DNA from: Metallyticus violacea
Taxonomy: Eukaryota > Arthropoda > Insecta > Mantodea > Metallyticidae
Reading direction: 5' to 3'
Assembly: GCA_030762175.1 (NCBI GenBank)
Contig: CM060843.1
Span: 33,344,369-33,408,368 of the forward strand
Length of the DNA stretch: 64,000 nt
Numbering within the stretch: the stretch's first letter is position 1; every line of letters starts with the position of its first letter. Below the pieces are notes generated by a model. It was not told the origin of the DNA and made no database searches. It saw nothing but the letters and a program-made list of their open reading frames with translations. The position numbers and the translations under genes were made by a program. Shown in pieces: positions 41,086 through 53,971 of the stretch.

Positions 41086-43847
41086 AATCCAAAATAAACT
41101 AACTAAGCTAATCTAAACTAAACTACACTAAACTAAACTATACTAAACTATATACTTAACTATAAATTAAACTAAACTAATTATTAAACTAAACTAAACA
41201 TAACTAAACTAAACTAAACTAACTTAACCTAACATAACCTAACGTAAGCGAACCTAACCTAAACGAAACGAAACTAAACTAAACTAAACTACACTATAAA
41301 CTAAAGTAAACTATATACTAAACTATAAATTATACTAAACTATAAACTAAACTAAACTAAACTAAACTAAACTAAAGTAAAATAACCTAAATTAACCTAA
41401 CCTAAGCTAAACTAAGCTAAACTAAACTAAACTAACATAACCTGACCTAACCTAACCTAAACTAACATAAACTAAACTAAACTAACCTAACATAACCTAA
41501 CCTAAATAACCTAATCTAAATTAAACTAAACTAACCTATGCTCACCTAACCTAAACTAAACTAAAATAAACCAAACTAAACTAAACTAAACTAACCTAAC
41601 CCAACCTAAACTAAACCAAGCTAAACTAAACTAAACTATAAACCAAACAAAACTTAACTAAACTAAACTAAACCAAACTAACCTAACCTAACCTAAACTA
41701 AACTAACCTAACCAGAAAAAACTAAACAAAACTAAAGTAAAGTAAACTAAACTAATCTAAACTAAACTAACCTAACCTAACCTAACCTAACCGAACGTAA
41801 CCTAACCTAAACTAAATTATAAACTAAACTAAACTACCCTAACCAAACCTAACCTAAACTAAAATAAACTAAACTAAATTAACCTAACCTGAGCTAACCT
41901 GAGCTAAACTATACTAAACTAAACTAAATTAAACTAAACAAAAGTATAAACTTAACCATAAACTAAACTAAACTAAACTAAACTAAACTAAACTATAAAC
42001 TAAACTAAACTAAACTAATTTGTACAGTAAATAAAATTTAATTAAACTAAATTAAAATAAACTCAACTATACTGAACTATAAACTAAACTAAACAAATCT
42101 AAACTATAAACTATACTAAACTAAAGTAAACTTACCTAAACTAACCAGACATATCCTAAACTGAACTAAACTAAATTAAACTAAACTAAACTATAAACTA
42201 AACCATAAACTAAACTAAACTAAACTAAATAAATCTAAATTATAAACTAAACTAAACTAAAATAAACTAACCTAAACTAACCTGACATAACCTAAACTGA
42301 ACTAAACTAACTAACTAACCTAAACGAAACTAAACTAAACTAAACTAATCTAACCTAACCTAACCTAAACGAAACTAAACTTAACTAAACTAAACTATAA
42401 ACAACACTATAAACTAAACTACACTAAACAAAACTAAACAAATCTAAATTATAAACTAAACTAAACTCAACTAAAGTAAACTAACCTAAACTAACCTGAC
42501 ATAACTTAAACTGAATTAAAGTAAACTAACCTAACCTAACCTAAACTAAACTAAACTAAACTAAATTCACTAAACTAAACTAAACTAAACTAACCTAACC
42601 TAAACAAAATTAACCTAAACTAAACTTAACTAAACTAAACTATAAACTAAACTAAACTAAACTATAAACAAAATTATAATCTAACTAAATTAAATTTAAC
42701 TAACCTAACCTAACCTAAACTAACCTAAAATAAACTAAACTAACCTAACCTAACCTAACCAAACCAAACCTAACCTAACCTAAACTAAACTAACCTAAAC
42801 TAAACTAAAGTAAACTAAACTAACCTAAACTAACCTAACCTAAACTAAGCTAAACTAAGCTAACCTAACCTAAACTAAACTAAACTAAACGAAACAGAAC
42901 TAATCTAAACCAAACCAAACGAAACTATACTAAACCATAAACTAAACTATAAACTAAACTAAACTAAATTATAAATTAACTATAAACTAAACTAAACTAA
43001 ATTAAAATAAATTAAACAAAACTAATTAAACAAAACTAAACTATACTAAACCAAACTAAACTGAACTATAAACTAAACTATAAACTAAACGAGACAAATC
43101 TAAACTAAACTAAACTAAACTACACTAACCTAACCTAACATAACCTAACCTAACCTAACTTAACCTATCCTAACAGAAACCATTCTAAACTAAACTAAAC
43201 TAACCTAACCTAAATTAAACTATAATAATTTAAATTAACCTAACCTAATATAAACTGAACTTAAATAAACTAAACTAAACTAACCTAACCTAAACTAACC
43301 TAACCTAACCTAAACTTAACTTAAGTAAACTAAACTAATCTAAACTAATCTAAACTAAAATAATTTAAACAATAAACTAAACTATAAACTAAACTAAACT
43401 AAAATAAAGTAAACTAAACTATCCTAACCTAACATAACCTAAACTAAACTAATCTAACCTAACCTAACCTAACCTAAACTACACTAAACTAAACTAAATT
43501 ATAAACTAAACTAAACTATAAATAAACTAATGTAAACTAAACTAAATTAAACAAAGTAAACTAAAGTAACCTATCTTCACCTAACCTAACCTAACCTAAA
43601 CTACACTAAACTGAACTAAACTATCCTAACCTAACCTAAATTAAATTAATCTAACCTAACCTAACCGATAATAAACTAAACTAAACTAAAATGTAAACTA
43701 AATTTTAAACTCAATTAAACTAAACTATAAATTATCTAAACTAAAGTAAACTAAGCTAAACTAAAGTAACCTAACTTAACCTAACCTAACCTAAACTAAA
43801 ATGAATTAAATTAACCTAACCTAACTTAACGTAACGTAAACTAAACT
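41086..43847 (+). repeat. Type A' unit (2762 bases)
   Basis: Variant beta gcgaacc (41248), zeta 42022 with taaataaaat, eta 43090 with cgagacaaat, and repeated cctgacataac pieces as in 17545-20460. About 147 bases are missing near 41878 relative to that sister, where aataaactaaac joins attaacctaacctgagc. Confidence 0.82.
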
Positions 43848-44359
43848 AATCCAAAATAAACTAACTAAGCTAATCTAAACTAAACTAAACTAAACTATAC
43901 TAAACTATATACTTAACTACAAACTAAACTAAACTAATTAATAAACCAAACTATAAACTAAACTAAACATAACTAAACTAAACTAAACTAAACTAACTTA
44001 ACCTAACATAACCTAACGTAACCGAACCTAACCTAAACGAAACGAAACTTAAGTAAACAAAACTAAACTAAACTAAACAAAACTTAACTAAACTTAACTA
44101 TACTAAACTAAACTAAACTAAGCTAACCTAAACTAACTTAATGTAACCTAATCTAACCTAACCGAAACTAAACTAAACTAAACTAATCTAACCTAATCTA
44201 ACTTAAACTAATCTAACCTAAACTGAACTATAAACCAAAGTAAACTATATACTAATCTATAAATTAAACTTAACTAAACTAAACCATAAATTATCTAAAC
44301 TAAACTAAACTAAGCTAAAGTAACCTAACTTAACCTAACCTAACCTAATTAAACTAAAC
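43848..44359 (+). repeat. Truncated Y unit with leader
   Basis: Opens as a Y unit (alpha 43848, beta 44022). At about 44049, directly after aacgaaacgaaac, it jumps to sequence matching the Y end (near 9128 and 23350). About 2.7 kb of the middle is missing. The leader then runs into H unit 5. The joint is in pentamer DNA, consistent with unequal exchange. Confidence 0.8.
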
Positions 44360-47130
44360 TAAACGAACCTAACCTACGTTAGCTTACGTTAGGTTAGGTT
44401 TAACCTAACGTAACGTAAGCTATACTAATCTAAAATAAACAAACTAAGCTAAACTAAACTAAACTAAACTATATACTTAACTATAAACTAAACTAATAAA
44501 TAAACTAAAATATACTAAACTATAAACTAAACTAAACTTAACTAAACTAGACTAAACTGAACTAAACTAAACTAACATAAGCTAACATAACCTAACGTAA
44601 CCGAACCTAACCTAAACTAAACTAAACTAAAATAAGCTAATCCAACCTAACCTAACCTAACATAATTTAAACGAAACTAAACTAAACTAAACTAAACTAT
44701 CAACTACACTATACACAGAACTAAACTATAAACTAAACTGTAAAATATACTGAACTATTAACTAAAATAAATTAACTAAACTATACTAACCTAAAATTAC
44801 CTAACCTAACCTAAATACAATTAAACTAAACTAACCTAACCTAACCTAAACTTAACTAAACTAAACTTAAATAACCTAACCTGACCTAACTAAATCTAAC
44901 CTAAACTAAACTAAACTAAACTAAACTAAACTAAATTAAGTAAACTAAATTAAATTAAACTAAACTAAACTAAACTAAACTAACCTAACCTAACATTGAC
45001 TAAACTAAACTAAACTAAAATAAACTAAACTAAACTAACATAATCTAACCTAACCTAATCTAAACTAAGCTAAATTAAACTAAACGAAACTAAACTAAAC
45101 TATAAATCAAACTATAAATTAAACTAAACTAAACCATAAACTAAAATATAAATTAAATTACACTAAACTAAAATATAAACTGAACTAAACATAAATAAAG
45201 TAAGCTAAACTAAACTAAGGTAAACTAACCTAATCTAACCTAACCTAACCTAAACTAAACTAAACCAAACTAAGCTAACCTAACCTAGCCTAACCTAACC
45301 AAACCTAAACGAAACTAAACTAAACTAAATAAAACATAACTAAACTAAACTAAACCATAAACAAAATTATTAACTAAAGTAAACGAAAGTATAAACTAAA
45401 CTTTAAACTAAAATAAACTAAACTAAACTAAACTATAAACTAAAGTAAACTAAACTAAACTATAAATTAAACAAAACTAAACTTAACTAACCTAACCTAA
45501 CTTAATCTAGTCTAAACTAAACTAAACTAAGCTAACCTAAATTAACATAACCTAACCTAACCTAACCTAAACGAAACTAAACTAAACTAAACTAAAATAA
45601 TGTAACAAAACTAAACTAAAGCAAACTAAACAATAAACTAAACTAAACTTAACTAAACTAAACTATAAACTAAACTATAAAATAAACTAAATAAACTAAA
45701 CTAAATTAAACAATACTAAATTAACCTAACCTAACCTATTCTAAACTAAATTAAACTAAACTAAGCTAAACTAATCCAAAATAGCCTAAACTAACTATAA
45801 ACTAGATTATAAACTAAATGATAAACTTAAGTATTCACAAAACTAAAATAAAATATAAATTAAAAATAAACTAAACTAAACTAAACTATTCTAACCCAAA
45901 CTAACCTAACCTAAAATAAACTAAACTAAACTAACCTAACCTAAATTAAACAAAACTAAAATATAAAATGAACTAAACTAAACTATAATCTAAACTATAA
46001 ACTAAACTAAATTTAACTAAACTATAAATTAACTACACTGAATTAAAATAAAATGAACTAAACTAACCTAACCAAACCTAACCTAACCTAAACAAAACTA
46101 AACTAAACTAACTTAACCCAACCTAACCTAACCTTACCTACCCTAAACTAAACGAAACTAAACTAAACTAAGCAAAAACTAAACTAAACTAAACTAAAAT
46201 ATACTAAACTATAAAATAAACTATAAACTAAACTAAACTATAAGCCTAACTATACACTAAACTAAACTAAAATAAATTAACGAAACTATAAACTAAACTA
46301 AACTTTGCTAAACTAAACTAAACTAAACTAACCTAATCAGGCTAACCTGATCTAAACTAAACTAAACTAAATTAAACTAAACTAAATTAAACTAAACTAA
46401 ACTAAAATAAACTTAACTAAATTAAACAAAACTAAACTAAACTAAATTAAACTAAACTAAACTTAACTAAACTAAACTATAAAATAAACTAAATAAACAA
46501 AACTAAACTAAACTTTACTAAATTAACCTAACCGTACCTAACCTAAACTAAACCAAACTAAACTAAACTAATCTAAAATAGCCTCAACTAAACTATTAAC
46601 TTAAGTATAAAATAAACTAAAGTAAACTATAAACTAAAACTAAACTAAACTAAACTATCCTAACCCAACCTGACCTAAACTAAACTAAACTAAACTGAAC
46701 TAACCTAACCTAAACTAAACTAAACTAAACTAAAATATAAAATAAACTAAACTATAATCTAAACTATAAACTAAACTAAATTTAACTAAACTATAAATTA
46801 AATAAACTAAATTAAACTAAACTAAACCAAATTAACCTAACCAAACCTAACCTAACTTAACCTAATCTAAACTAAACGAAACTAAAATAAACTAAGCTAA
46901 ACTAAGCTAAACTAAACTATACTAAAACATAAACTAAAGTAAACTAAACTATAAACTTATCTATACACTAAATTAACTAAACTAAATTTACGAAACTATA
47001 AACTAAACTAAAATTAGCTAAACTGAACTAAACTAACCTAATCAACCTAACCTATCCTAACCTAAACTAAACTAAACTAAGTTAACCCAAACTAACCTAA
47101 CCTAACCTAAATTAAACTAAACTAAACTAA
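44360..47130 (+). repeat. H unit 5
   Basis: Full palindrome, beta 44601, the 455-base segment (44847-45300), single copies of the 60- and 50-base pieces, aatccaaaatagcc near 45775 and taatcaggctaacctgatc at 46334. It combines the full hairpin of H1 and H3 with the insert of H2 and H4, so it is intermediate between the two H groups. It ends where it departs from H4 near 47130. Confidence 0.82.
44381..44421. repeat. 41-base palindrome opening H unit 5
   Basis: Left arm agcttacgttaggttaggtt (44381-44400), one T, right arm aacctaacgtaacgtaagct (44402-44421); 19 of 20 arm positions pair. This copy has two perfect TTAGG units in the left arm facing CCTAACG in the right, the clearest head-to-head telomere-like joint in the window. 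Confidence 0.9.
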
Positions 47131-47400
47131 TCTAACCTAACCTAACCTAAACGAAACTAAACTTAACTAAACTAAACTATAAACAACACTATAAACTAAA
47201 CTACACTAAACAAAACTAAACAAATCTAAACTATAAACTAAACTAAACTCAACTAAAGTAAACTAACCTAAACTAACCTGACATAACTTAAACTGAATTA
47301 AAGTAAACTAACCTAACCTAACCTAAACTAAACTAAACTAAATTCACTAAACTAAACTAAACTAAACTAACCTAACCTAACCAAAATTAAACTAAACTAA
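47131..47400 (+). repeat. Short patch of A'-type sequence
   Basis: About 265 bases match 42351-42600 (aacgaaactaaacttaac, aacaacactataaac, cctgacataac, aattcactaaac). H-type sequence lies on the left and B+-type on the right. It is a small mosaic piece between two larger blocks, as left by gene conversion or repeated exchange. Confidence 0.72.
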
Positions 47401-49949
47401 CTAAGCTAACCTAAACTAAACTAAAATAAACCAAACAAAACTAAACTAATCTAAAATAGCCTAAACTAAACTATTAACAAAATTATGAACTTAAGTATAA
47501 AATAAACTAAGATAAACTATAAACTAAAACTAATCTAAACTAAACCAAACTATCCTAACCACACCTAACCGAAACTAAACTAAACTAAACTAAACTAACC
47601 TAACATAAACTAAACTAAACTAAAATATAAAATAAACTAAACTATAATCTAAACTATAAACTAAACTAAATTTAACTAAACTATAAATTAAATAAACTAA
47701 ATTAAACTAAACTAAACTAAATTAACCTAACCAAACCTAACCTAACTTAAGCTAAACTAAACTAAACGAATCTAAACTAAACTAAGTTAAACTAAACTAA
47801 ACTAAACTATACTAAACCATAAACTAAACTAAACTATAAACTTTACTATACACTAAACTAAACTAAACTAAATTAACGAAACTATAAACTAAACTAAAAT
47901 TAGCTAAACTAACCTAACCTAACCTAACCAAACTAAACCTAACCTAACCTAACCTAAACTAAACTAAACGAAACTAAACTAAACTAACCTAACCTAAACT
48001 AAACTAAACTGCCGTAACCTAAACTAACCTAACCTAATAAACCTATGCTAAACTAACCTAACCTAACATAAACTAACCTAACCTAAACTAAACTTAAATA
48101 AACTAAACTAAACTAAATTAATCTAAACTAAACTAATTTAAACTATAAACTTAACTATAAACTAAACTAAACTAAAATAAACTAAACTATTCTCACCTAA
48201 CCTAACCTAAACTAAACTAAACTAATCTAACCTAACTTAACCTAACCTAAACTACACTAAACTAAATTAATTATAAACCAAACTAAACTGTAAATAAACT
48301 AAAATAAACTAAACTAAACTAAAGTAACATAACTTCACCTAACCTAACCTAACCGAAACTAAACTAAAATTACCTAACCTAACCTAACCTAAAGTAAACT
48401 ATACTAATCTAAACTAAACTAACTAAGCTTAACTGAAACCTAAACTAAACTAAATTCACTAAACTAAACTAAACTAAACTATACTAAACTAAACTAACCT
48501 AACCTAACCTTACCTAACCTAAACTAAACTTAACTAAACTAAACAATAAACTAACCAAAACTAAACTATAAACTAAATTATAATCTAACAAAATTAAATT
48601 TAACTAACCTATCCTTACCTAACCTAAACTAACCTAAAATAAACTAAACTAACCTAACCTAACCTAACCAAACTAAACCTAACCATACCTAAACTAAACT
48701 AAACTAAACGAAACTAAACTAAACTAACCTAACCTAAACTAAACTACTAAACTAAAATAAACTCACCTAACATAACCTAAGCTAACCTAACCTAAACTAA
48801 ACTAAAGTAAACCAAACTAACCTAACTCAACCTAACCTAAATTAAACTAAACTAAACTAAGCTAACCTAACCTAAACTAAACTAAACTAAAACTAACAGA
48901 ACTAAACTAAACCAAACCAAACTAAACTAAACTAAACCATAAACTAAACTATAATCTAAACTAAACTAAATTAAAAACTAAACTATATACTAAACTAAAC
49001 TAAACTAAATTAAAATAAATTAAACAAAACTAAATTAAACAAATCTAAACTATACTAAACTAAACTAAACTGAACTATAAACTAAACTATAAACTAAACG
49101 AGTAAAATCTAAACTTAACTAAACTAAACTACACTAACCTAACCTAACATAACCTAACTTAACCTAACCTAACCTAACCTAAACTAAACTATACTAAATT
49201 AACTAACCTAACCTAACCTAAACTAAACTAAACTAAATTAAATTAACCTAACCTAATATAAACTGAACTAAACTAAACTGAACTAAACTACACTAACCTA
49301 ACCTAACATAACCTAACCTAACCTAACCTAACCTAACCTAAACTAAACTTAAGTAAACTAAACTAAACTAAACTAATCTAAACTAAACAAATTTAAACTA
49401 TAAACTAAACTATAAACTAAACTAAACTAAAATAAAATAAACTAAACTAAACTATCCTAACCTATCCTAACCTAAACTAAGCTAAACTAATCTAACCTTA
49501 ACTAACCTAATCTAAACTACACTAAACTAAACTAAATTATAAATTAAACTTAATTATAAATAAACTAAAATAAACTAAACTAAATTAAACTAATCTAAAC
49601 TAAAGTAACCTAACTTCACCTAACCTAACCTAACCTAAACTAAACTAAACTTACCTAACCTAACCTAACCTAACGTAAACTATACTAATCTAAACTAAAC
49701 TAACTAAGCTTAACTAAACTAAACTAAACTGAACTAAACTATCCTAACCTAAAATAAATTAATCTAACCTAACCTAACCAAAACGAAACAAACTGAACTA
49801 AACTGTAAACTAAACTATAAACTAAACTAAACTAAACTATAAATTATCTAAACTAAACTAAACTAAGCTAAACTAAAGTAACCTGACTTAACCTAACCTA
49901 ACCTAAACTAAAATAAATTAACCTAACCTAACGTAACGTAAAGTAAACT
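47401..49949 (+). repeat. Tail of a B+ unit
   Basis: Enters the B+ pattern just before aatctaaaatagcc and delta (47487), then gccg (48011) and variant eta (49099), to alpha at 49950. Nearly the same as 32650-35178 (offset about 14755). Shared odd variants, such as aacaaaattatgaac at delta, show direct descent. Confidence 0.82.
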
Positions 49950-52133
49950 AATCCAAAATAAACTAACTAAGCTAATCTAAACTAAACTACACTAAACTAA
50001 ACTATACTAAACTATATACTTAACTATAAACTAAACTAAACTAATTAATAAACTAAACTATAAACAAAACTAAACATAACTAAACTAAACTAAAATATGA
50101 ACTAAATTAACCATAAACTAAACTAAAATAAACTAAACTATAAATTATCTAAACTAAACTATAATAAAGTAACCTAACTCAACCTAACCTAACCTAACGT
50201 AAACTAAATTAAACTTACCGAATCTAATTCAAACTAAACTAAACTAGAAACTAAAGTAAACTATAAACTAATCTATAAACTAAACTAAACTAAACTAAAT
50301 TATAAATTATCTAAACTAAACTAAACTAAACTAAAGTAACCTAACTTAAACTAACCTAACATAACCTAAACTAAACTAAACTAACCTAACCCAACCTAAC
50401 CTAAATTAAACTAAACTAAACTAAGCTAAGCTAACCTAAACTAAACTAAACTAAAACAAACAGAACTAAACTAAACCAAACCAAACTAAACTAAACTAAA
50501 CCATAAACTAAACTATAAACTAAACTAAACTATATTAAAAATTAAACTATATACTAAACTAAACTATACTAAATTAAAATAAATTGAACAAAAGCAAATT
50601 AAACAAAACTAAACTATACTAAACCAAACTAAACTGAACTATAAACTAAATTATAAACTAAACGAGTCAAATGTAAACTAAACTAAACTAAACTACACTA
50701 ACCTAACCTAACATAAACTAACCTAACCTAACCTAACCTAACCTAACCTAACCTAAACTAAACTAAACTAAATTAAACTCACCTAACCTAACCTAAACTA
50801 AACTAAACTAAATTAACATAACTTCACCTAACCTAACCTAACCTAACCTAAACTAAACTAAAATGACGTAACCTAACCTAAAGTAAACTATACTAATCTA
50901 AACAAACTAACTAAGCTTAACTAAAACCTAAACTAAACTAAACTAAATTCACTAAACTAAACTAAACTAAACTATACTAAACTAAACTAACCTAACCTAA
51001 CCTTACCTAACCGAAACTAAATTTAACTAAACTAAACAATAAACTAAACTAAACTAAACTATAAACTAAATTATAATCTAACTAAATTAAATTTAACTAA
51101 CCTAACCTAACCTAACTTAAACTAACCTAAAATAAACTGAACTAACCTAACCTAACCTAACCTAACCAAACTAAACCTAACCTAACATAAACTAAACTAA
51201 ACTAAACGAAACTAAACTAAACTAACCTAAACTAAACTAAACTAAACTACTAAACTAAAATAAACTCACCTAACATAACCTAAGCTAACCTAACCTAAAC
51301 TAAACTAAAGTAAACTAAACTAACCTAACCCAACCTAACCTAAATTAAACTAAACTAAACTAAGCTAACCTAACCTAAACTAAACTAAACTAAAACAAAC
51401 AGAACTAAGCTAAACCAAACCAAACTAAACTAAACTAAACCCTAAACTAAACTATAAACTAAACTAAACTATATTAAAAATTAAACTATATACTAAACTA
51501 AACTAAACTAAATTAAAATAAATTAAACAAAACTAAATTAAACAAAACTAAACTATACTAAACGAAACTAAACTGAACTATAAATTAAATTATAAACTAA
51601 ACGAGTCAAATCTAAACTAAACTAAACTAAACTACACTAACCTAACCTAACATAACCTAACCTAACCTAACCTAACGTAAACTAAACTAAACTAAATTAA
51701 ACTCACCTAACCTAACCTAAACTAAACTAAATTAAATTAACCTAACCTAATACAAACTGAACTTAACTAAACTAAACTACACTAACCAAACCTAACATAA
51801 CCTAACCTAACCTAACCTAAACTAAACTTAAGTAAACTAAACCAAACTAAACTAATCTGAACTAAACTAATTTAAACTATAAACGAAACTAAACTAAAAT
51901 AAACTAAACTAAACTATCCTAACCTAACCTTACCTAAACTAAACTAATCTAACCTAACCTAACCTAATCTAAACCACACTAAACTAAACTAAATTATAAA
52001 CTAAACTAAACTATAAATAAACTAAAATTATCTAAACTAAACTAAACTATGCTAAACTAAACAAACCTGACTTAACCTGACCTAACCTAAACTAAAATAA
52101 ATTAACCTAACCTAACGTAACGTAAAGTAAACT
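49950..52133 (+). repeat. Type C unit (2184 bases), lacking beta
   Basis: Sister of 35179-37351 with eta at 50663 (variant aaatg following) and 51602 and a seven-unit CCTAA run at 50722-50756. It has the same switch after alpha that removes beta. Confidence 0.83.
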
Positions 52134-53971
52134 AATCCAAAATAAACTAACTAAGCTAATCTAAACTAAACTACACTAAACTAAACTATACTAAACTATA
52201 TACTTAATTATAAACTAAACTAAACTAATTAATAAACTAAACTATAAACTAAACTAAACATAACTAAACAAAACTAAACTAAACTAACTTAACCTAACAT
52301 AACCTAACGTAACCGAACCTAACCTAAACGAAACGAAACTAAAATAAACTTAACTACACTATAAACTAAAGTAAACTATAAACTAAACTATAAACTATAC
52401 TAAACTATAAACTAAACTAAACTAAACTAAAGTAAAATAACCTAAACTAACCTAACCTAAGCTAAACTATGCTAAACTAAACTAAACTAACATAACCTAA
52501 CCTAACCTAACCTAAAATAACATAAACTAAACTAACCTATGCTCACCTAACCTAAACTAAACTAAAATAAACCAAACTAAACTAAACTAAACTAACCTAA
52601 CCCAACCTAAATTAAACCAAGCTAAACTAAACTAAACTAATCTATAAACTAAACAAAACTTAACTAAACTAAACTAAACCAAAATACGCTAACCTAACCT
52701 AACCTAAACTAACCTAACCCAACCTAAACAAAACTAAACAAAACTAAAGTAAACTAAACTACTCTAATCTAAACTAAACTAACCTAACCTAACCTAACAT
52801 AACCTAACGTAACCTAACCTAAACTAAACTATAAACTTAACTAAACTACCCTAACCAAACCTAACCTAAACTAAAATAAACTAAACTAATCTAACCTACC
52901 CTAAACTAAACTAAACTAAACTATACTATACTATAAACTAAACTAAACTAAACTATATGCTAAACTAAACTAAAGTATAAATTAACTAAACTAAACTAAA
53001 CTTAACAGAAGTAACCTAACCTAACCTAACCTAACCTAAACTAAACTAAATTAACCTAACCTAAGCTAACCTGAGCTAAACTATACTAAACTAAACTAAA
53101 TTAAATTAAACAAAAGTGTAAACTTAACCATAAACTAAACTAAACTAAACTATAAACTAAACTAAACTAAACTAAATTGGACAGTAAAGAAAATTTAATT
53201 AAACTAAATTAAAATAAACTCAACTAAACTGAACTATAAACTAAACTAAACAAATCCAAACTATAAACTATACTAAACTAAAGTAAACTAACCTAAACTA
53301 ACCTGACATATTCTAAACTGAACTAAACTAAAATAAACTAAACTAAACTATAAACTAAACCATAAACTAAACTAAACTATAAACTAAACTAAACCAAAAT
53401 AAAAATTAAACTATATACTAAACTAAACTAAACTAAAATAAAATAAATTAAACAAAACTAAATTAAACAAAACTAAACTATACTAAACCAAACTAAACTG
53501 AACTATAAACTAAATTATAAACTAAACGAGTCAAATCTAAACTAAACTAAACTACACTAACCTAACCTAACCTAACCTAACCTAACCTAATCTAAACTAC
53601 ACTAAACTAAACTAAATTAAACTTAACTATACTAAAGTAACCTAGCTTCACCTAACCTAACCTAACCCAAACAAAACTAAACTTACCTAACCTAACCTAA
53701 CCTAACGTAAACTATACTAATCTAAACTATACTAACTAAGCTTAACTAAATTAAACTAAACTGAACTAAACTATCCTAACCTTAATTAAATTAATCTAAC
53801 CTAACCTAAACTAACCGAAACTAAACTAAACTGTAAACTAAACTATAAACTAAACTAAACTACACTATAAATTATCTAAACTAAAATAACTATGCTAAAC
53901 TAAAGTAACCTGACTTAACCTAACCTAAACTAAAATAAATTTACCTAACCTAACGTAACGTAAAGTAAACT
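52134..53971 (+). repeat. Shortened type A unit (1838 bases)
   Basis: Alpha 52134, beta 52313, zeta variant ggacag 53179, eta 53527, next alpha 53972. Two losses shorten it: one near 52520, and one near 53585 where the eta side joins directly to aatctaaactacac. The middle best matches 30421-31440. Confidence 0.8.
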
